From Mesorhizobium comanense (GTDB lineage Bacteria > Pseudomonadota > Alphaproteobacteria > Rhizobiales > Rhizobiaceae), in NCBI RefSeq assembly GCF_005503535.1, contig NZ_SCNN01000002.1:1-64000 (forward strand): DNA of 64,000 nt, read 5' to 3'. The notes beneath the pieces are model-generated. The model did no database searches and was not told where the DNA came from. It saw only the letters and a list, made by a program, of their open reading frames with translations. Numbering within the stretch: the first letter of the stretch is position 1; every line of letters begins with the position of its first letter. The position numbers were made by a program, and so were the translations under genes. This document shows positions 33,074 to 43,021 of the stretch, piece after piece.

Positions 33074-36058
33074 ATGACCGACGAAAACCAATCAACGATC
33101 GACTATTCCAAGACGCTCTACCTGCCGCAGACGGATTTCCCGATGCGCGCCGGCTTGCCCGAGAAGGAGCCGGTGCTGGTCAAGCGCTGGCAGGATATGG
33201 ACCTCTATCGCAAGCTGCGCGAGAGCGCGGCCGGCCGGCCGAAATACGTGCTGCATGACGGGCCGCCCTATGCCAACGGCAACATCCATATCGGGCATGC
33301 GCTGAACAAGATCCTCAAGGATGTCATCACCCGTTCGTTCCAGATGCGCGGCTATGACTCCAATTATGTTCCCGGCTGGGACTGCCACGGCCTCCCGATC
33401 GAATGGAAGATCGAGGAACAATACCGCGCCAAGGGCAAGAACAAGGACGAGGTGCCGGTCAACGAGTTCCGCAAGGAATGCCGCGAATTCGCCTCCCACT
33501 GGATCACGGTGCAGGGTGGCGAGTTCCAGCGCCTCGGCGTCGTCGGCGACTTCAAGAACCCCTATACGACAATGGCCTTCCATGCCGAGGCGCGCATTGC
33601 CGGTGAACTGTTGAAATTCGCCATGTCGGGCCAGCTCTATCGCGGTTCCAAGCCTGTGATGTGGAGCGTGGTCGAGCGCACCGCACTCGCCGAGGCCGAG
33701 ATCGAGTACCAGGATTACGAATCCGACACGATCTGGGTGAAGTTTCCGGTGGCCAACCTTGTGGTCGCCAACGTCGTGGACGGGCAGCCGGCGGAGCTCA
33801 ATCCGGACCTCAGCGGGCGATCGCTGGATCTGCTGGACGCTCATGTCGTGATCTGGACGACCACGCCATGGACGATCCCCGGCAACCGTGCCGTCAGCTA
33901 CTCCCCGCGCGTCGCCTACGGGCTCTACGAGGTGACGGCGGCCGAGAACGCGTTTGGCCCGCAGCCGGGAGAGAAGCTGATCTTCGCCGATGCGCTGGCC
34001 GAGGACAGCCAGGCGAAGGCCAAGATCACCATGAACCGCCTTCACGGCATCGGCGCCGAACAACTGGCAAGCCTTGTGTTGTCGCATCCCTTCAAGGGGC
34101 TCGGCGGTGGCTACGAGTTCCCGGTTCCGATGATTGCGGGCGATCATGTGACCGACGATGCCGGTACCGGGTTCGTTCACACCGCCCCAAGCCATGGCCG
34201 CGAGGATTTCGACGCCTGGATGGATGCTGCCCCGAACCTGCGCGCGCGTGGGCTCGACACCACCATTCCGTTCACCGTCGACGACGCCGGTTTCTTCACC
34301 AAGGACGCTCCCGGATTCGGGCCCGACCGGGAAGGCGGCCCGGCACGCGTCATCGACGACAACGGCAAGAAGGGCAATGCCAACCAGACGGTCATCGATG
34401 AATTGATCAAGCGCAACGCGCTCTTCGCGCGCGGCAGGCTGAAGCACAGCTACCCGCATTCCTGGCGCTCGAAGAAGCCGGTCATCTTCCGCAACACGCC
34501 GCAATGGTTCGTCTACATGGACAAGGACCTCGGCGACGGCACGACGTTGCGCAGCCGAGCCTTGAAGGCGATCGACGATACGCGCTTCGTGCCGGCCGCC
34601 GGCCAGAACCGCATCCGCGCCATGATCGAGGAGCGCCCCGACTGGGTATTGTCGCGCCAGCGTGCCTGGGGGGTGCCGATCGCCGTGTTCGCCGACGAGG
34701 ACGGCAACGTGCTGAAGGACGAGGCCGTCAATCAGCGCATCATGGACGCCTTCGAGCAAGAGGGCGCCGACGCCTGGTTCACTGCCGGCGCCAAGGAGCG
34801 GTTCCTGGGCAACCACGATGCATCCAGGTGGAAGCAGGTGACCGACATTCTCGATGTCTGGTTCGATTCCGGCTCGACACATGTCTTCACGCTGGAGGAT
34901 CGCCCCGACCTGAAATGGCCGGCCGATGTCTATCTCGAAGGGTCCGACCAGCATCGCGGCTGGTTCCATTCCTCGCTGCTCGAAAGCTGCGGCACCAGGG
35001 GCAGGGCGCCTTACGACACCGTCGTCACCCATGGCTTCACCATGGATGAGGACGGGCGCAAGATGTCGAAGTCGCTCGGCAACACGGTCGTGCCGCAGGA
35101 CGTGATCAAGCAGTCCGGCGCGGACATCCTTCGGCTTTGGGTCGTGACGACGGATTATTGGGAAGACCAGCGGCTCGGCAAGAACGTGCTGCAGACCAAC
35201 ATCGACGCCTACCGCAAGCTGCGCAACACCATCCGCTGGATGCTGGGCACGCTCGCCCATGACGATGGCGAGGAGATCCCGCTGCCGCAGATGCCGGAAC
35301 TGGAGCGGCTGATGCTGCACCGGCTTGCCGAACTCGACGAGGTTGTGCGCCAGGGTTACGACGCTTTCGAATTCAAGCGCGTCACCCGCGCGCTCATCGA
35401 CTTCATGGTGGTGGAACTGTCGGCCTTCTATTTCGACATCCGCAAGGATGCGCTCTATTGCGATGCGCCGTCGAGCGTGAAACGCAAGGCGTCGGTGCAG
35501 GTTGTGCGCCATCTCTTCGACTGCCTGGTGAAATGGCTGGCGCCGATGCTGCCCTTCACCACGGAAGAGGCCTGGCTCGACCGTTACCCCGAAGCGGTGT
35601 CGCTGCATCTCGACCAGTTCCCGCAAATCCCGGCGGACTGGCGCAACGAGGCGTTGGCCGAGAAATGGCGCAAGGTCAGGCAGGTGCGCCGTGTCGTCAC
35701 CGGCGCGCTCGAAATCGCGCGGGCCCAGAAGGTGATCGGATCCTCGCTCGAGGCTGTCCCGGTTGTCACGATCAACGACCCGGCGCTGGAGGCCGCGATC
35801 TCGGACATCGACATGGCCGAGATGGCGATCACCAGCGATCTCGTCATTGCCCATGGCCAGGCACCGGAAGGGGCTTTCACCCTGGACGACGTCAAGGGCG
35901 TGGCAGTGGTGGTCGAGAAGGCCGAGGATCGCGGGCTGGTCAAGTGCGCGCGTTCATGGCGCTACACGGCCGACGTCGGTCAGGATACCGCCTTTCCCGA
36001 CGTTTCTGCCCGTGACGCCGCCGTGTTGCATGAATTGCAGGCACTTGGCCGGCTTTGA
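33074..36058 (+). CDS. ileS: Isoleucyl-tRNA synthetase
   Basis: 994 residues from ATG 33074. The class I signatures are HIGH at residues 72-75 ([12 protein letters not shown]) and KMSKS at 663-667. The CP1 editing domain includes TWTT-like [16 protein letters not shown] and the [15 protein letters not shown] loop, and the anticodon domain follows. It charges tRNA-Ile with isoleucine in the cytoplasm and edits valine. The C-terminal zinc-binding extension found in some IleRS is short or absent (ends ELQALGRL). Single-gene unit, followed at 200 bp by a lipoprotein gene. Confidence 0.98.
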   Translation: MTDENQSTIDYSKTLYLPQTDFPMRAGLPEKEPVLVKRWQDMDLYRKLRESAAGRPKYVLHDGPPYANGNIHIGHALNKILKDVITRSFQMRGYDSNYVPGWDCHGLPIEWKIEEQYRAKGKNKDEVPVNEFRKECREFASHWITVQGGEFQRLGVVGDFKNPYTTMAFHAEARIAGELLKFAMSGQLYRGSKPVMWSVVERTALAEAEIEYQDYESDTIWVKFPVANLVVANVVDGQPAELNPDLSGRSLDLLDAHVVIWTTTPWTIPGNRAVSYSPRVAYGLYEVTAAENAFGPQPGEKLIFADALAEDSQAKAKITMNRLHGIGAEQLASLVLSHPFKGLGGGYEFPVPMIAGDHVTDDAGTGFVHTAPSHGREDFDAWMDAAPNLRARGLDTTIPFTVDDAGFFTKDAPGFGPDREGGPARVIDDNGKKGNANQTVIDELIKRNALFARGRLKHSYPHSWRSKKPVIFRNTPQWFVYMDKDLGDGTTLRSRALKAIDDTRFVPAAGQNRIRAMIEERPDWVLSRQRAWGVPIAVFADEDGNVLKDEAVNQRIMDAFEQEGADAWFTAGAKERFLGNHDASRWKQVTDILDVWFDSGSTHVFTLEDRPDLKWPADVYLEGSDQHRGWFHSSLLESCGTRGRAPYDTVVTHGFTMDEDGRKMSKSLGNTVVPQDVIKQSGADILRLWVVTTDYWEDQRLGKNVLQTNIDAYRKLRNTIRWMLGTLAHDDGEEIPLPQMPELERLMLHRLAELDEVVRQGYDAFEFKRVTRALIDFMVVELSAFYFDIRKDALYCDAPSSVKRKASVQVVRHLFDCLVKWLAPMLPFTTEEAWLDRYPEAVSLHLDQFPQIPADWRNEALAEKWRKVRQVRRVVTGALEIARAQKVIGSSLEAVPVVTINDPALEAAISDIDMAEMAITSDLVIAHGQAPEGAFTLDDVKGVAVVVEKAEDRGLVKCARSWRYTADVGQDTAFPDVSARDAAVLHELQALGRL

Positions 36059-36259
36059 CGGCCATGGCTTATCGGTGCACAAATACCACGCCGGGCCATG
36101 CAAGACGGCCCGCGCGTTGCCCTTAACGACTGGTTGAGGTAAAGACGCGAAACTCCGGCAGACAAATTGTCGCCGGATTTCCGTCGCAAGTGCTTGGGCG
36201 ATGGGGGCCGGACACAGGACCGGTGGCGATCGAGAGGCTGTAGAGTGGGACTTTTTGGC

Positions 36260-36937
36260 ATGACCGAGAGATATAGAGCGCGCGTTGCGCTGCTGGCGCC
36301 GCTTGTCGCATCGGGCCTTGCTCTGGCCGGCTGCATGGGCTCTCCGACCTATGGAACCGACAAGACCGCCGCCGAACAGCTGGCCGGCGATCTAACCGGC
36401 GCCGTCTCCATCTCGCCGAAGCACAGGGATCCGATCGACTACAAGCCGCGCCCCACTTTGGTGAAGCCCGCTCCCGGACAGAAGGACGCGCTGCCTGTAC
36501 CGCAGGAAAGCATCGAGACGGCGAGTGCCGATTGGCCCGAGTCGCCCGAGCAGCGGCGCGCCCGCCTGCGCGCTGACGCCACCGCCCACCAGAACGATCC
36601 AAACTACAAGTCAGAGATCGTCGGCGATGTGCAGACGGATCCGGCATCGGTGCAGAAAGCGCTGGACGAATCGGGCTCGAGCCATCCGCCGCGCTGGACG
36701 CCCGAGGATTCGGACAAGGGCCGTACAGCCGAGATTCAGCGCCGCCTTGCCCAAAGCAAGCAGGGCGACCCGAACACGCGCAGATATCTGAGCGAGCCGC
36801 CTTTGGCCTACCGTGTCGCGTCCGATACCGCGCCGCAGGACCAACTCGGCGAGGACGAATACAAGAAGGAGCGCCGCCTCAAGGCGCAGGCGGAAGGCAA
36901 GAAGGGCGGCGGCTGGTTCGACTGGCTGGGCCTCTAG
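36260..36937 (+). CDS. Lipoprotein of unknown function
   Basis: 225 residues from ATG 36260. The signal ends in a lipobox LAGC with the lipidated Cys at residue 25. The mature part is hydrophilic and Pro/Asp-rich (for example WPESPEQRRARLRADATAHQ), without Cys pairs or recognised domains, ending KKGGGWFDWLGL. Such proteins commonly follow ileS in rhizobia together with lspA, but lspA is not seen here. Inner- or outer-membrane anchored. An in-frame GTG at 36245 is an alternative start. Confidence 0.78.
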   Translation: MTERYRARVALLAPLVASGLALAGCMGSPTYGTDKTAAEQLAGDLTGAVSISPKHRDPIDYKPRPTLVKPAPGQKDALPVPQESIETASADWPESPEQRRARLRADATAHQNDPNYKSEIVGDVQTDPASVQKALDESGSSHPPRWTPEDSDKGRTAEIQRRLAQSKQGDPNTRRYLSEPPLAYRVASDTAPQDQLGEDEYKKERRLKAQAEGKKGGGWFDWLGL

Positions 36938-36939
36938 CG

Positions 36940-37392
36940 TCAGCTTTCACGCCGTCCTCTGAAAAAATCTTTGAGAATGACGGCCGCCTCGGTCTCGGCC
37001 ATGCCCGCATAGACGTCTGGCGCGTGGTGACAGGTAGGCGAAGAGAAGAAACGCACACCGTTGATCACCGCGCCGCCCTTTTCGTCCGCCGCGCCGAAAT
37101 AAAGCCGGCGCAGCCTGGCGAAGGAGATGGCGCCGGCGCACATGGCGCAGGGCTCCAGCGTCACATAGAGATCGTGGCCCGTAAGCCGCTCGCTCGAAAT
37201 CCTGCTGCAGGCTTCGCGAATCGCCAGCATCTCGGCGTGAGCGGTGGGGTCGGCAAGTTCGCGGGTGCGGTTGCCGGCGCTGGCAATGACCGTACCGTCC
37301 CTGGCGATGACGGCGCCGACCGGCACTTCGCCGCGCAGGGCCGCCGCCTCGGCTTCCCTGAGCGCCAGGGCCATGAAATCCGGCCGCTTCAC
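36940..37392 (-). CDS. tadA: tRNA-specific adenosine deaminase
   Basis: 150 residues with the zinc-deaminase motifs: TAHAEML (His ligand and catalytic Glu) at about residues 50-56 and LEPCAMCAGAI (two Cys ligands) at about 80-90. TadA converts A34 to inosine in tRNA-Arg(ACG), so that one tRNA reads three codons. It is convergent with the lipoprotein gene (2 bp apart) and divergent from the pseudouridine synthase gene; tadA beside this synthase is a conserved arrangement in alphaproteobacteria. Confidence 0.95.
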   Translation of the reverse strand: MKRPDFMALALREAEAAALRGEVPVGAVIARDGTVIASAGNRTRELADPTAHAEMLAIREACSRISSERLTGHDLYVTLEPCAMCAGAISFARLRRLYFGAADEKGGAVINGVRFFSSPTCHHAPDVYAGMAETEAAVILKDFFRGRRES

Positions 37393-37456
37393 GCGGTTTC
37401 CATTCCCATTATCTCCTCGCCACTCGGCGGTGATCCTGTTATTGAGCGCATAACCT

Positions 37457-37486
37457 CGAAAATCGGACTCGATTTTCGGAAATGAT
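37457..37486. repeat. Palindromic intergenic repeat, second copy
   Basis: CGAAAATCG-GACT-CGATTTTCG (37457-37478) is a perfect 9-bp hairpin followed by GAAATGATCATG. The TTTTCGGAA...ATCATG end is shared with the element at 5627-5677. It lies in the gap between tadA and the divergent pseudouridine synthase and may contain or disturb their promoters. Confidence 0.55.
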
Positions 37487-37573
37487 CATGCGCCAAATCA
37501 AAAGTGCTACAGCGTTCGTTGCGCGCCCGAAAGGATGCGCCACGCTGTAGCAGCGCAAACGGACAAAGGCCAC

Positions 37574-39559
37574 ATGGACGACAACGACAAGAAATCTCCG
37601 CGCCGAAAAGGACCGGGTAACAAAGGCGACGGCAAGCCATCCTTTGGCGCCAAGAAACCGTATGCGCCGCGCGGTGACAGGCCTATGACGGCCGATGGCG
37701 AGCGCAAGCCCTACGAGAAGCGCGAGGGACCGCGCAAGCCTTACGCTCCGCGCGGTAACCGCCCGATGGCCGCTGAAGGCGAACGCAAGCCCTATGAAAA
37801 GCGCGAAGGGCCGCGCAAGCCATATGCCCCGCGTGGCGATCGGCCGATGGCGGCGGACGGCGAGCGCAAGCCTTATGAGAAGCGCGAAGGGCCGCGCAAG
37901 CCATATGCCCCGCGTGGCGATCGGCCGATAGCGGCGGACGGCGAGCGCAAGCCTTATGAGAAGCGCGAAGGGCCACGCAAGCCCTACGCGCCGCGCGGCG
38001 ATCGTCCGGCCGCGGCAGCAGTCGACGGTGGCGAAAAGCGGTTCGATCGCCCCAAGCGCGACTTCAACGACCGTCCGAAGCGCGACTTTGCCGATCGCCC
38101 CAAGCGCGACTTCAGCGACCGTCCGAAGCGCGATTTCAGCGACCGTCCGCAGGCAGGATCGGGCGGCTTCAAACCGCGTCCGCGTCCAGCCGAAGCGACA
38201 GAGGAAGCCGGCGAACGGATCGCCAAGCGGCTGGCCCGCGCCGGTCTTGCCTCGCGCCGCGACGCCGAGGACCTGATCGCGGCCGGCCGCGTCAAGGTCA
38301 ACGGCAAGGTCCTGGCTTCGCCCGCCTTCAACGTCATGCCCGATGACATCATCCATCTCGACGGCATGGAAATACCCAAGATCGAACGCACGCGGCTGTT
38401 TTTGTTCCACAAGCCGGCCGGCGTCGTCACCACCAACCGTGATCCCGAAGGCCGCAAGACGGTCTTTGACGTGTTGCCGGCCGAGTTGCCGCGGCTGATG
38501 ACCATTGGCCGCCTCGACATCAACACCGAGGGCCTGCTGCTGCTCACCAATGATGGCGGGCTGTCGCGCGTGCTCGAATTGCCGGCTACCGGCTGGCTGC
38601 GCCGATACCGGGTGCGCGTCCACGGCAAGGTCGAGGAAAGCGCGCTTGCCGGCCTGCGCGAAGGCATTGCCGTCGACGGCGTCTTCTATGGCGCCATCGA
38701 GGCCAGCCTCGACCGCGAGCAGGGCACCAACGCCTGGCTGACGATCGGCCTGCGCGAGGGCAAGAACCGTGAGGTGAAAAACATCCTCGGCGCGCTCGGC
38801 CTCGATGTGACGCGGCTGATCCGCATTTCCTATGGGCCGTTCCAGCTCGAGGATCTTCCCGAAGGTCACGTGCTGGAGATCAAGGGCCGCGTGCTGCGCG
38901 ACCAGCTTGGCGAGCGCCTGGTGGAGGAATCCGGCGCGAATTTCGACGCCGAAATAACAAAACCGTTCTCCAACAAGCCGGTGCGGCGCACCGAACCCCG
39001 CGAGGTGGAGCCTGAACGGCCGAAATTCACGCGTGACGGGGAGCGCCGCCCGATCGGCGAGGGCGGCCTGATCAAGAACCGCAAGCGCCGGGAAGGCAGC
39101 CGTGACGAGGCGCTCGGCAAACTGTCGACAAGTCCCGACAGAAGCGAGCGGCCGGAAAGAAGCTTTGGCGAACGCGGCTCCCGGCCCGAACGCGGCGGCT
39201 TCGGCGAGAAGCCGCGTGGAAATTTTGGCGACAAGCCGCGCGGCGGGTTCGGTGACAAGCCTCGTGGCGGCGGCAAGAAACCCGAGCGCGAGCAGCGGCC
39301 GATCGAGCCGCCCGGCCAGCGCAAGGCCAATGTATGGATGGCGCCGGGAGCCCGGCCGATCGGCAAGGGCAGGGCGGAAGCCGACGCCGCCAAGGCGGCC
39401 GAAGCCAAGGCGCGCAAGGCCTCGTTCAAGCCGGCCTACGGCAAGCCCGCCGGCAAACCGGGCGGCGCGAAGCCGTTCGGCAAGCCACGTGGCGAACGTC
39501 CGGACGGAGCTGGCGGCACGGATCGTCCGCGCGGTCCCAAAGGCCCCAGGACCAGATGA
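37574..39559 (+). CDS. rRNA pseudouridine synthase (RluB/RsuA family) with long basic repeat-rich tails
   Basis: 661 residues from ATG 37574; RluB itself is about half as long. Residues 1-210 are a low-complexity basic extension: four 27-residue repeats (KPYAPRGDRP...YEKREGPR, residues 28-135) plus a partial fifth, then four (D)RPKRDF-type repeats. An S4 RNA-binding domain starts near residue 213 (ERIAKRLARAGLASRRDAEDLI). The catalytic domain has GRLDINTEGLLLL with nucleophile Asp315. A C-terminal tail of about 180 residues is rich in Arg, Gly and Lys. It isomerises a uridine in 23S or 16S rRNA; the tails likely bind RNA. Followed 13 bp later by rsmD. Confidence 0.92.
   Translation: MDDNDKKSPRRKGPGNKGDGKPSFGAKKPYAPRGDRPMTADGERKPYEKREGPRKPYAPRGNRPMAAEGERKPYEKREGPRKPYAPRGDRPMAADGERKPYEKREGPRKPYAPRGDRPIAADGERKPYEKREGPRKPYAPRGDRPAAAAVDGGEKRFDRPKRDFNDRPKRDFADRPKRDFSDRPKRDFSDRPQAGSGGFKPRPRPAEATEEAGERIAKRLARAGLASRRDAEDLIAAGRVKVNGKVLASPAFNVMPDDIIHLDGMEIPKIERTRLFLFHKPAGVVTTNRDPEGRKTVFDVLPAELPRLMTIGRLDINTEGLLLLTNDGGLSRVLELPATGWLRRYRVRVHGKVEESALAGLREGIAVDGVFYGAIEASLDREQGTNAWLTIGLREGKNREVKNILGALGLDVTRLIRISYGPFQLEDLPEGHVLEIKGRVLRDQLGERLVEESGANFDAEITKPFSNKPVRRTEPREVEPERPKFTRDGERRPIGEGGLIKNRKRREGSRDEALGKLSTSPDRSERPERSFGERGSRPERGGFGEKPRGNFGDKPRGGFGDKPRGGGKKPEREQRPIEPPGQRKANVWMAPGARPIGKGRAEADAAKAAEAKARKASFKPAYGKPAGKPGGAKPFGKPRGERPDGAGGTDRPRGPKGPRTR
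37655..37978 (+). repeat. Four tandem 81-bp in-frame repeats in the pseudouridine synthase gene
   Basis: Each unit encodes 27 residues starting KPYAPRG and ending KREGPR. Units start at 37655, 37736, 37817 and 37898, with a degenerate fifth from 37979. Copies 3 and 4 differ at only a few bases over long stretches, so the array is recent and probably varies in length between strains. Confidence 0.9.
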
Positions 39560-39572
39560 GGCCCGGACTTAA

Positions 39573-40130
39573 ATGAGAATCGTGGGGGGTGAGTTTCGCG
39601 GGCGTCCATTGGCGACGCCCCGCAGCAGCGCCATCCGTCCGACGACCGACCGCACACGCGAGGCGGTCTTCAACGTGCTGGCGCATCGCTTCGGCGGCCA
39701 ACTGGACGGCGCACGCGTGCTCGACCTGTTTGCCGGCACCGGGGCGCTTGGCCTGGAAGCCCTGTCGCGCGGCGCTTCCTACGGCGTATTCATTGAGGAA
39801 TCGGCGGAGGGCCGGGGCTTGATCCGCGACAATGTCGAAGCCTTCGGCCTGACCGGACGCACGAAGATATTCCGACGCGACGCAACGGCACTGGGTGAAG
39901 CCGGCACGCTGGCGCCATTCGGCCTCGTCTTCGCCGATCCGCCCTATGGCAAGGGCCTTGGCGAGCGCGCTCTACAGTCGGCCAAGGCAGGCGGTTGGCT
40001 GCGACCTGGTGCGCTGTGCGTGGTGGAGGAGACGGCGGCGGTTGCCTTCGAGCCTGGCTCCGGCTTTGCGGTGCTCGATGAGCGTAATTACGGTGAAACC
40101 GTCATCCGCTTCATCGAGGCCGCCCCATAG
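39573..40130 (+). CDS. rsmD: 16S rRNA (guanine966-N2)-methyltransferase
   Basis: 185 residues. MRIVGGEFRGRPLATPRSSAIRPTTDRTREAVFN is the RsmD opening, VLDLFAGTGALGLEALSRGA the SAM-binding motif, and FADPPYGKGL the catalytic (D/N)PPY motif. It methylates G966 of 16S rRNA during small-subunit assembly. It lies 13 bp after the pseudouridine synthase gene, so the two rRNA-modification enzymes form an operon. Confidence 0.96.
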   Translation: MRIVGGEFRGRPLATPRSSAIRPTTDRTREAVFNVLAHRFGGQLDGARVLDLFAGTGALGLEALSRGASYGVFIEESAEGRGLIRDNVEAFGLTGRTKIFRRDATALGEAGTLAPFGLVFADPPYGKGLGERALQSAKAGGWLRPGALCVVEETAAVAFEPGSGFAVLDERNYGETVIRFIEAAP

Positions 40131-40147
40131 GCCGTTCCTCCGCGCCT

Positions 40148-40169
40148 CTTTGCCGCCGCCTTTGGCGGC
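40148..40169 (+). terminator. Stem-loop after rsmD
   Basis: TTGCCGCC pairs with GGCGGCAA around a 6-nt loop, 18 bp after the rsmD stop. It may end the rRNA-modification operon; the following bases are not T-rich, so an intrinsic terminator is only tentative. Confidence 0.35.
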
Positions 40170-40247
40170 AACAAGATCAACGATTCATTTTGCTTGTCGC
40201 CAGCACCTTGCCTATCGTTGTGCCACGCTGCGGAACCGGAGCCACTG

Positions 40248-41636
40248 ATGACATCCAGGACTGAATGGCTGCGGACAGCACTGCTGGCGACCTCGCTGAC
40301 ATTCGTGGTGCACAAAGCCGCTCTGGCTGAAAGCCCGGTTCCGGCCGTTGCCGCGCCGGCCGAGTTCAAGGTGACGAATTTCCTGCTCGACAACGGCATG
40401 GAAGTGGTCGTCATTCCCGACCATCGCGCACCGATCGTCACCCATATGGTATGGTACAAGATCGGCAGCGCCGACGAGCCGCCCGGCAAATCCGGTATCG
40501 CTCATTTCTTCGAACATCTGATGTTCAAGGCGACGACCAATCACGCGGCAGGCGAGTTCGATCGCGCCGTCTCCGATATTGGCGGCTCCAACAACGCCTT
40601 CACCTCCTACGACTACACCGCCTTCCACGAGACGGTGGCGCCTTCTGCACTGGAGCTCATGATGAGCTTCGAGGCCGACCGCATGCGCAACCTCATTCTC
40701 TCCGACGACGTCATCAAGACCGAGCGCGACGTCATCCTGGAGGAGCGCCGCTCGCGCATCGACAACAATCCGCAGGCGGTGCTGGATGAGGAGGTCGCCG
40801 CCACGCTGTGGCAGAACCAGCCCTATCGCATTCCGGTGATCGGCTGGATGCAGGAGATGGAACAGCTCAACCGCACCGACGCCATCGCCTTCTATGACAA
40901 ATACTATCGCCCCAACAACGCAGTGCTGATCGTGGCCGGCGATGTCGAGCCCGACACCGTGAAGGCGCTCGCCGAGAAGACCTACGGCAAGGTCGCTCGC
41001 GGGCCTGACTTGCCGCCGCGCGTACGGCCGGTAGAGCCTGAGCAGAACACGAAGCGCACCGTCACTCTCTCGGACGCCCGTGTCAGCGTGCCGAATTTCT
41101 CGACGCAATGGGTGGTGCCTTCCTACCACACCGCGAAGCCGGGCGAGGCCGAGGCGCTCGACCTGCTGGCTGAGATTCTCGGCGGCGGCACCCGCAGCCG
41201 GCTCTATCAGGCGCTGGTGGTCAAGCAGGGTATCGCGTCCAGCGCCGGCGCCTATTTCCAGGGCACCATGCTCGACGACACCAATTTCACCGTCTACGGC
41301 GCACCGAGCGGCGATGCCAAGCTCGCCGACGTCGAAGCGGCGGTCGATGCCGAGGTGACACGCATCGTTACGGATGGCGTCACTGAGAACGAACTGGACA
41401 AGGCAAAGGACCGCTATATCAGGTCGATGATCTTCGCCCGCGACAAGCAGGATTCGATGGCCAACATCTATGGCGCCGAACTCGCCACCGGCGGCACGGT
41501 ACAGGATATCGAGCAATGGCCGGACAGTGTGCGCAAAGTCACCGCCGGCGAGGTCAAGGCGGTTGCCGCGAAGTATCTGGTGCTTTCCCGATCGACCACC
41601 GGCTATCTCTTGCCGCAGCAACAGGCGGGGAATTGA
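40248..41636 (+). CDS. M16 zinc peptidase, catalytic subunit (PqqL/processing-peptidase type)
   Basis: 462 residues from ATG 40248. An N-terminal hydrophobic segment and AALAES suggest export to the periplasm. The M16 zinc motif HxxEH is intact as HFFEH at residues 86-90, with the downstream Glu in the [12 protein letters not shown] region. The second half carries the R/Y-type M16_C domain. It is followed 2 bp later by a second M16 gene without the zinc motif. Together they resemble bacterial homologues of the two-subunit mitochondrial processing peptidase and degrade peptides. Confidence 0.93.
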   Translation: MTSRTEWLRTALLATSLTFVVHKAALAESPVPAVAAPAEFKVTNFLLDNGMEVVVIPDHRAPIVTHMVWYKIGSADEPPGKSGIAHFFEHLMFKATTNHAAGEFDRAVSDIGGSNNAFTSYDYTAFHETVAPSALELMMSFEADRMRNLILSDDVIKTERDVILEERRSRIDNNPQAVLDEEVAATLWQNQPYRIPVIGWMQEMEQLNRTDAIAFYDKYYRPNNAVLIVAGDVEPDTVKALAEKTYGKVARGPDLPPRVRPVEPEQNTKRTVTLSDARVSVPNFSTQWVVPSYHTAKPGEAEALDLLAEILGGGTRSRLYQALVVKQGIASSAGAYFQGTMLDDTNFTVYGAPSGDAKLADVEAAVDAEVTRIVTDGVTENELDKAKDRYIRSMIFARDKQDSMANIYGAELATGGTVQDIEQWPDSVRKVTAGEVKAVAAKYLVLSRSTTGYLLPQQQAGN

Positions 41637-41638
41637 CG

Positions 41639-43021
41639 ATGAGCCTGGTTTTCGAACGCTTGAGCGCCGTTCCTTCGCCCGCAAAGGAAGAAGGAAAGGT
41701 CTACCGCGCCTGCGCCACTCTCGGCTTTGCCCTGTTCTTCCTGCTTCTGCCGGTGCTCGCCGCCCGCGCCATGGAGATCCAGCAGGTGACGTCGCCGAAG
41801 GGGGTTACCGCCTGGTTGGTGGAGGATTATTCCGTACCGGTCATCGCCGTCCGTTTTGTGCTGGCCGGCGGCTCGACGCAGGATCCGCCGGGCAAGGAAG
41901 GCCTGGCCAATCTGATGAGCGGCTTGTTCGACGAGGGCGCTGGCCCGCTCGACTCCGAAGCCTTCCAGACCAAGCTGGACGACGCCGGCGCCGAGATGAG
42001 CTTCGACGAGACCCGCGACGGCCTCTATGGTTCCATGCGCATGCTGGCCGAACAGCGCGACGAGGCGTTCGATCTGTTGCGGCTTGCGGTCAACGAACCG
42101 CGCTTCGACCAGGCGCCGATCGACCGCATCCGCGCGCAGATCCTGTCCGGTATCATTGCCGGCGAGAATGATCCCGATACGATCGCACAGAACCGCTGGG
42201 CGCGCGCCATCTACGGCGACCACCCCTATTCGCGCACCGATCAAGGCACCCGGCAGAGCATTGCCGCGGTCACGCAGGCCGATCTCAAGGCCCTTTACAA
42301 GGCTGTGTTTGCGCGCGGCGGCCTGCATGTCGCGGTGGTCGGGGCCATCGATGCCGAGACGCTGAAGAAGAAACTGGACATGGTGTTCGGCGACCTGCCG
42401 GCAAGCCAGGCGCTGGTGTCCGTCGCCGATATCGAGCCGAAGCTGGCGCAACATGTCGAGGTCAATTACGACCTGCCGCAGACCTCGCTTCAACTCGCCT
42501 GGCCCGGCGTGAAGCGCAAGTCGCAGGATTTCTTCCCCGCCGTGCTGATGAACGAGATACTCGGCGGCGGCACCTTCACCTCGCGCCTGTTCCAGGAAGT
42601 CCGTGAAAAGCGCGGGCTGGCCTACAGCGTCAATTCCTCGCTGGTCAACCAGGACCATGCGAACGCCTTGATCGTTACCACCGGGACACGGTCGGACCGT
42701 GCCGCCGAGACGCTTGCCATCGTGCGCGACGTCGTCAAGCGCCTGGCCGAGGACGGGCCGACCGAGGCCGAAATGGCGGCGACCAAGAAGTACCTGATCG
42801 GCGCCTACGCCATCAACAATCTGGACTCATCGAGTTCCATCGCGGCCACGCTGGTCGAATTGCAGCTCGACGATCTCGGCGTCGATTACATGCAGCGCCG
42901 CGCCGGCTATATCAATGCGGTGACGATCGACCAGGTGAAGGCGGTGGCAAGAAAGCTGCTCTCGGCCGATCCGACCGTCATGGTTGTCGGCCCCCCGCTG
43001 ACCGGCGCAGGCAAGGGATGA
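41639..43021 (+). CDS. M16 peptidase-like protein, non-catalytic partner
   Basis: 460 residues from ATG 41639. A hydrophobic LGFALFFLLLPVLAARA segment serves as signal or anchor. The position of HxxEH is occupied by LANLMSGLFDEGA, so the zinc ligands are missing. The C-terminal domain keeps RLFQEVREKRGLAYSVNSS, the Arg/Tyr substrate-binding motif characteristic of M16_C domains. Inactive-active pairs are the rule for this family, with the inactive subunit shaping the chamber. Its stop overlaps the patatin gene start (ATGA). Confidence 0.92.
   Translation: MSLVFERLSAVPSPAKEEGKVYRACATLGFALFFLLLPVLAARAMEIQQVTSPKGVTAWLVEDYSVPVIAVRFVLAGGSTQDPPGKEGLANLMSGLFDEGAGPLDSEAFQTKLDDAGAEMSFDETRDGLYGSMRMLAEQRDEAFDLLRLAVNEPRFDQAPIDRIRAQILSGIIAGENDPDTIAQNRWARAIYGDHPYSRTDQGTRQSIAAVTQADLKALYKAVFARGGLHVAVVGAIDAETLKKKLDMVFGDLPASQALVSVADIEPKLAQHVEVNYDLPQTSLQLAWPGVKRKSQDFFPAVLMNEILGGGTFTSRLFQEVREKRGLAYSVNSSLVNQDHANALIVTTGTRSDRAAETLAIVRDVVKRLAEDGPTEAEMAATKKYLIGAYAINNLDSSSSIAATLVELQLDDLGVDYMQRRAGYINAVTIDQVKAVARKLLSADPTVMVVGPPLTGAGKG

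Noticed and set aside
33092..35854. A 920-codon open frame on the minus strand
   Set aside because: It lies entirely antisense to ileS, is Arg/His/Gly-rich, and has no domain; an effect of high GC content.
37655..37978. Regular 81-bp repeats considered as a CRISPR array
   Set aside because: Units are contiguous, in frame and protein-coding, with no spacers.
37439..38869. A 476-codon minus-strand frame with repeats
   Set aside because: It mirrors the repeats of the pseudouridine synthase on the other strand; its composition is repetitive and no start or ribosome site is convincing.
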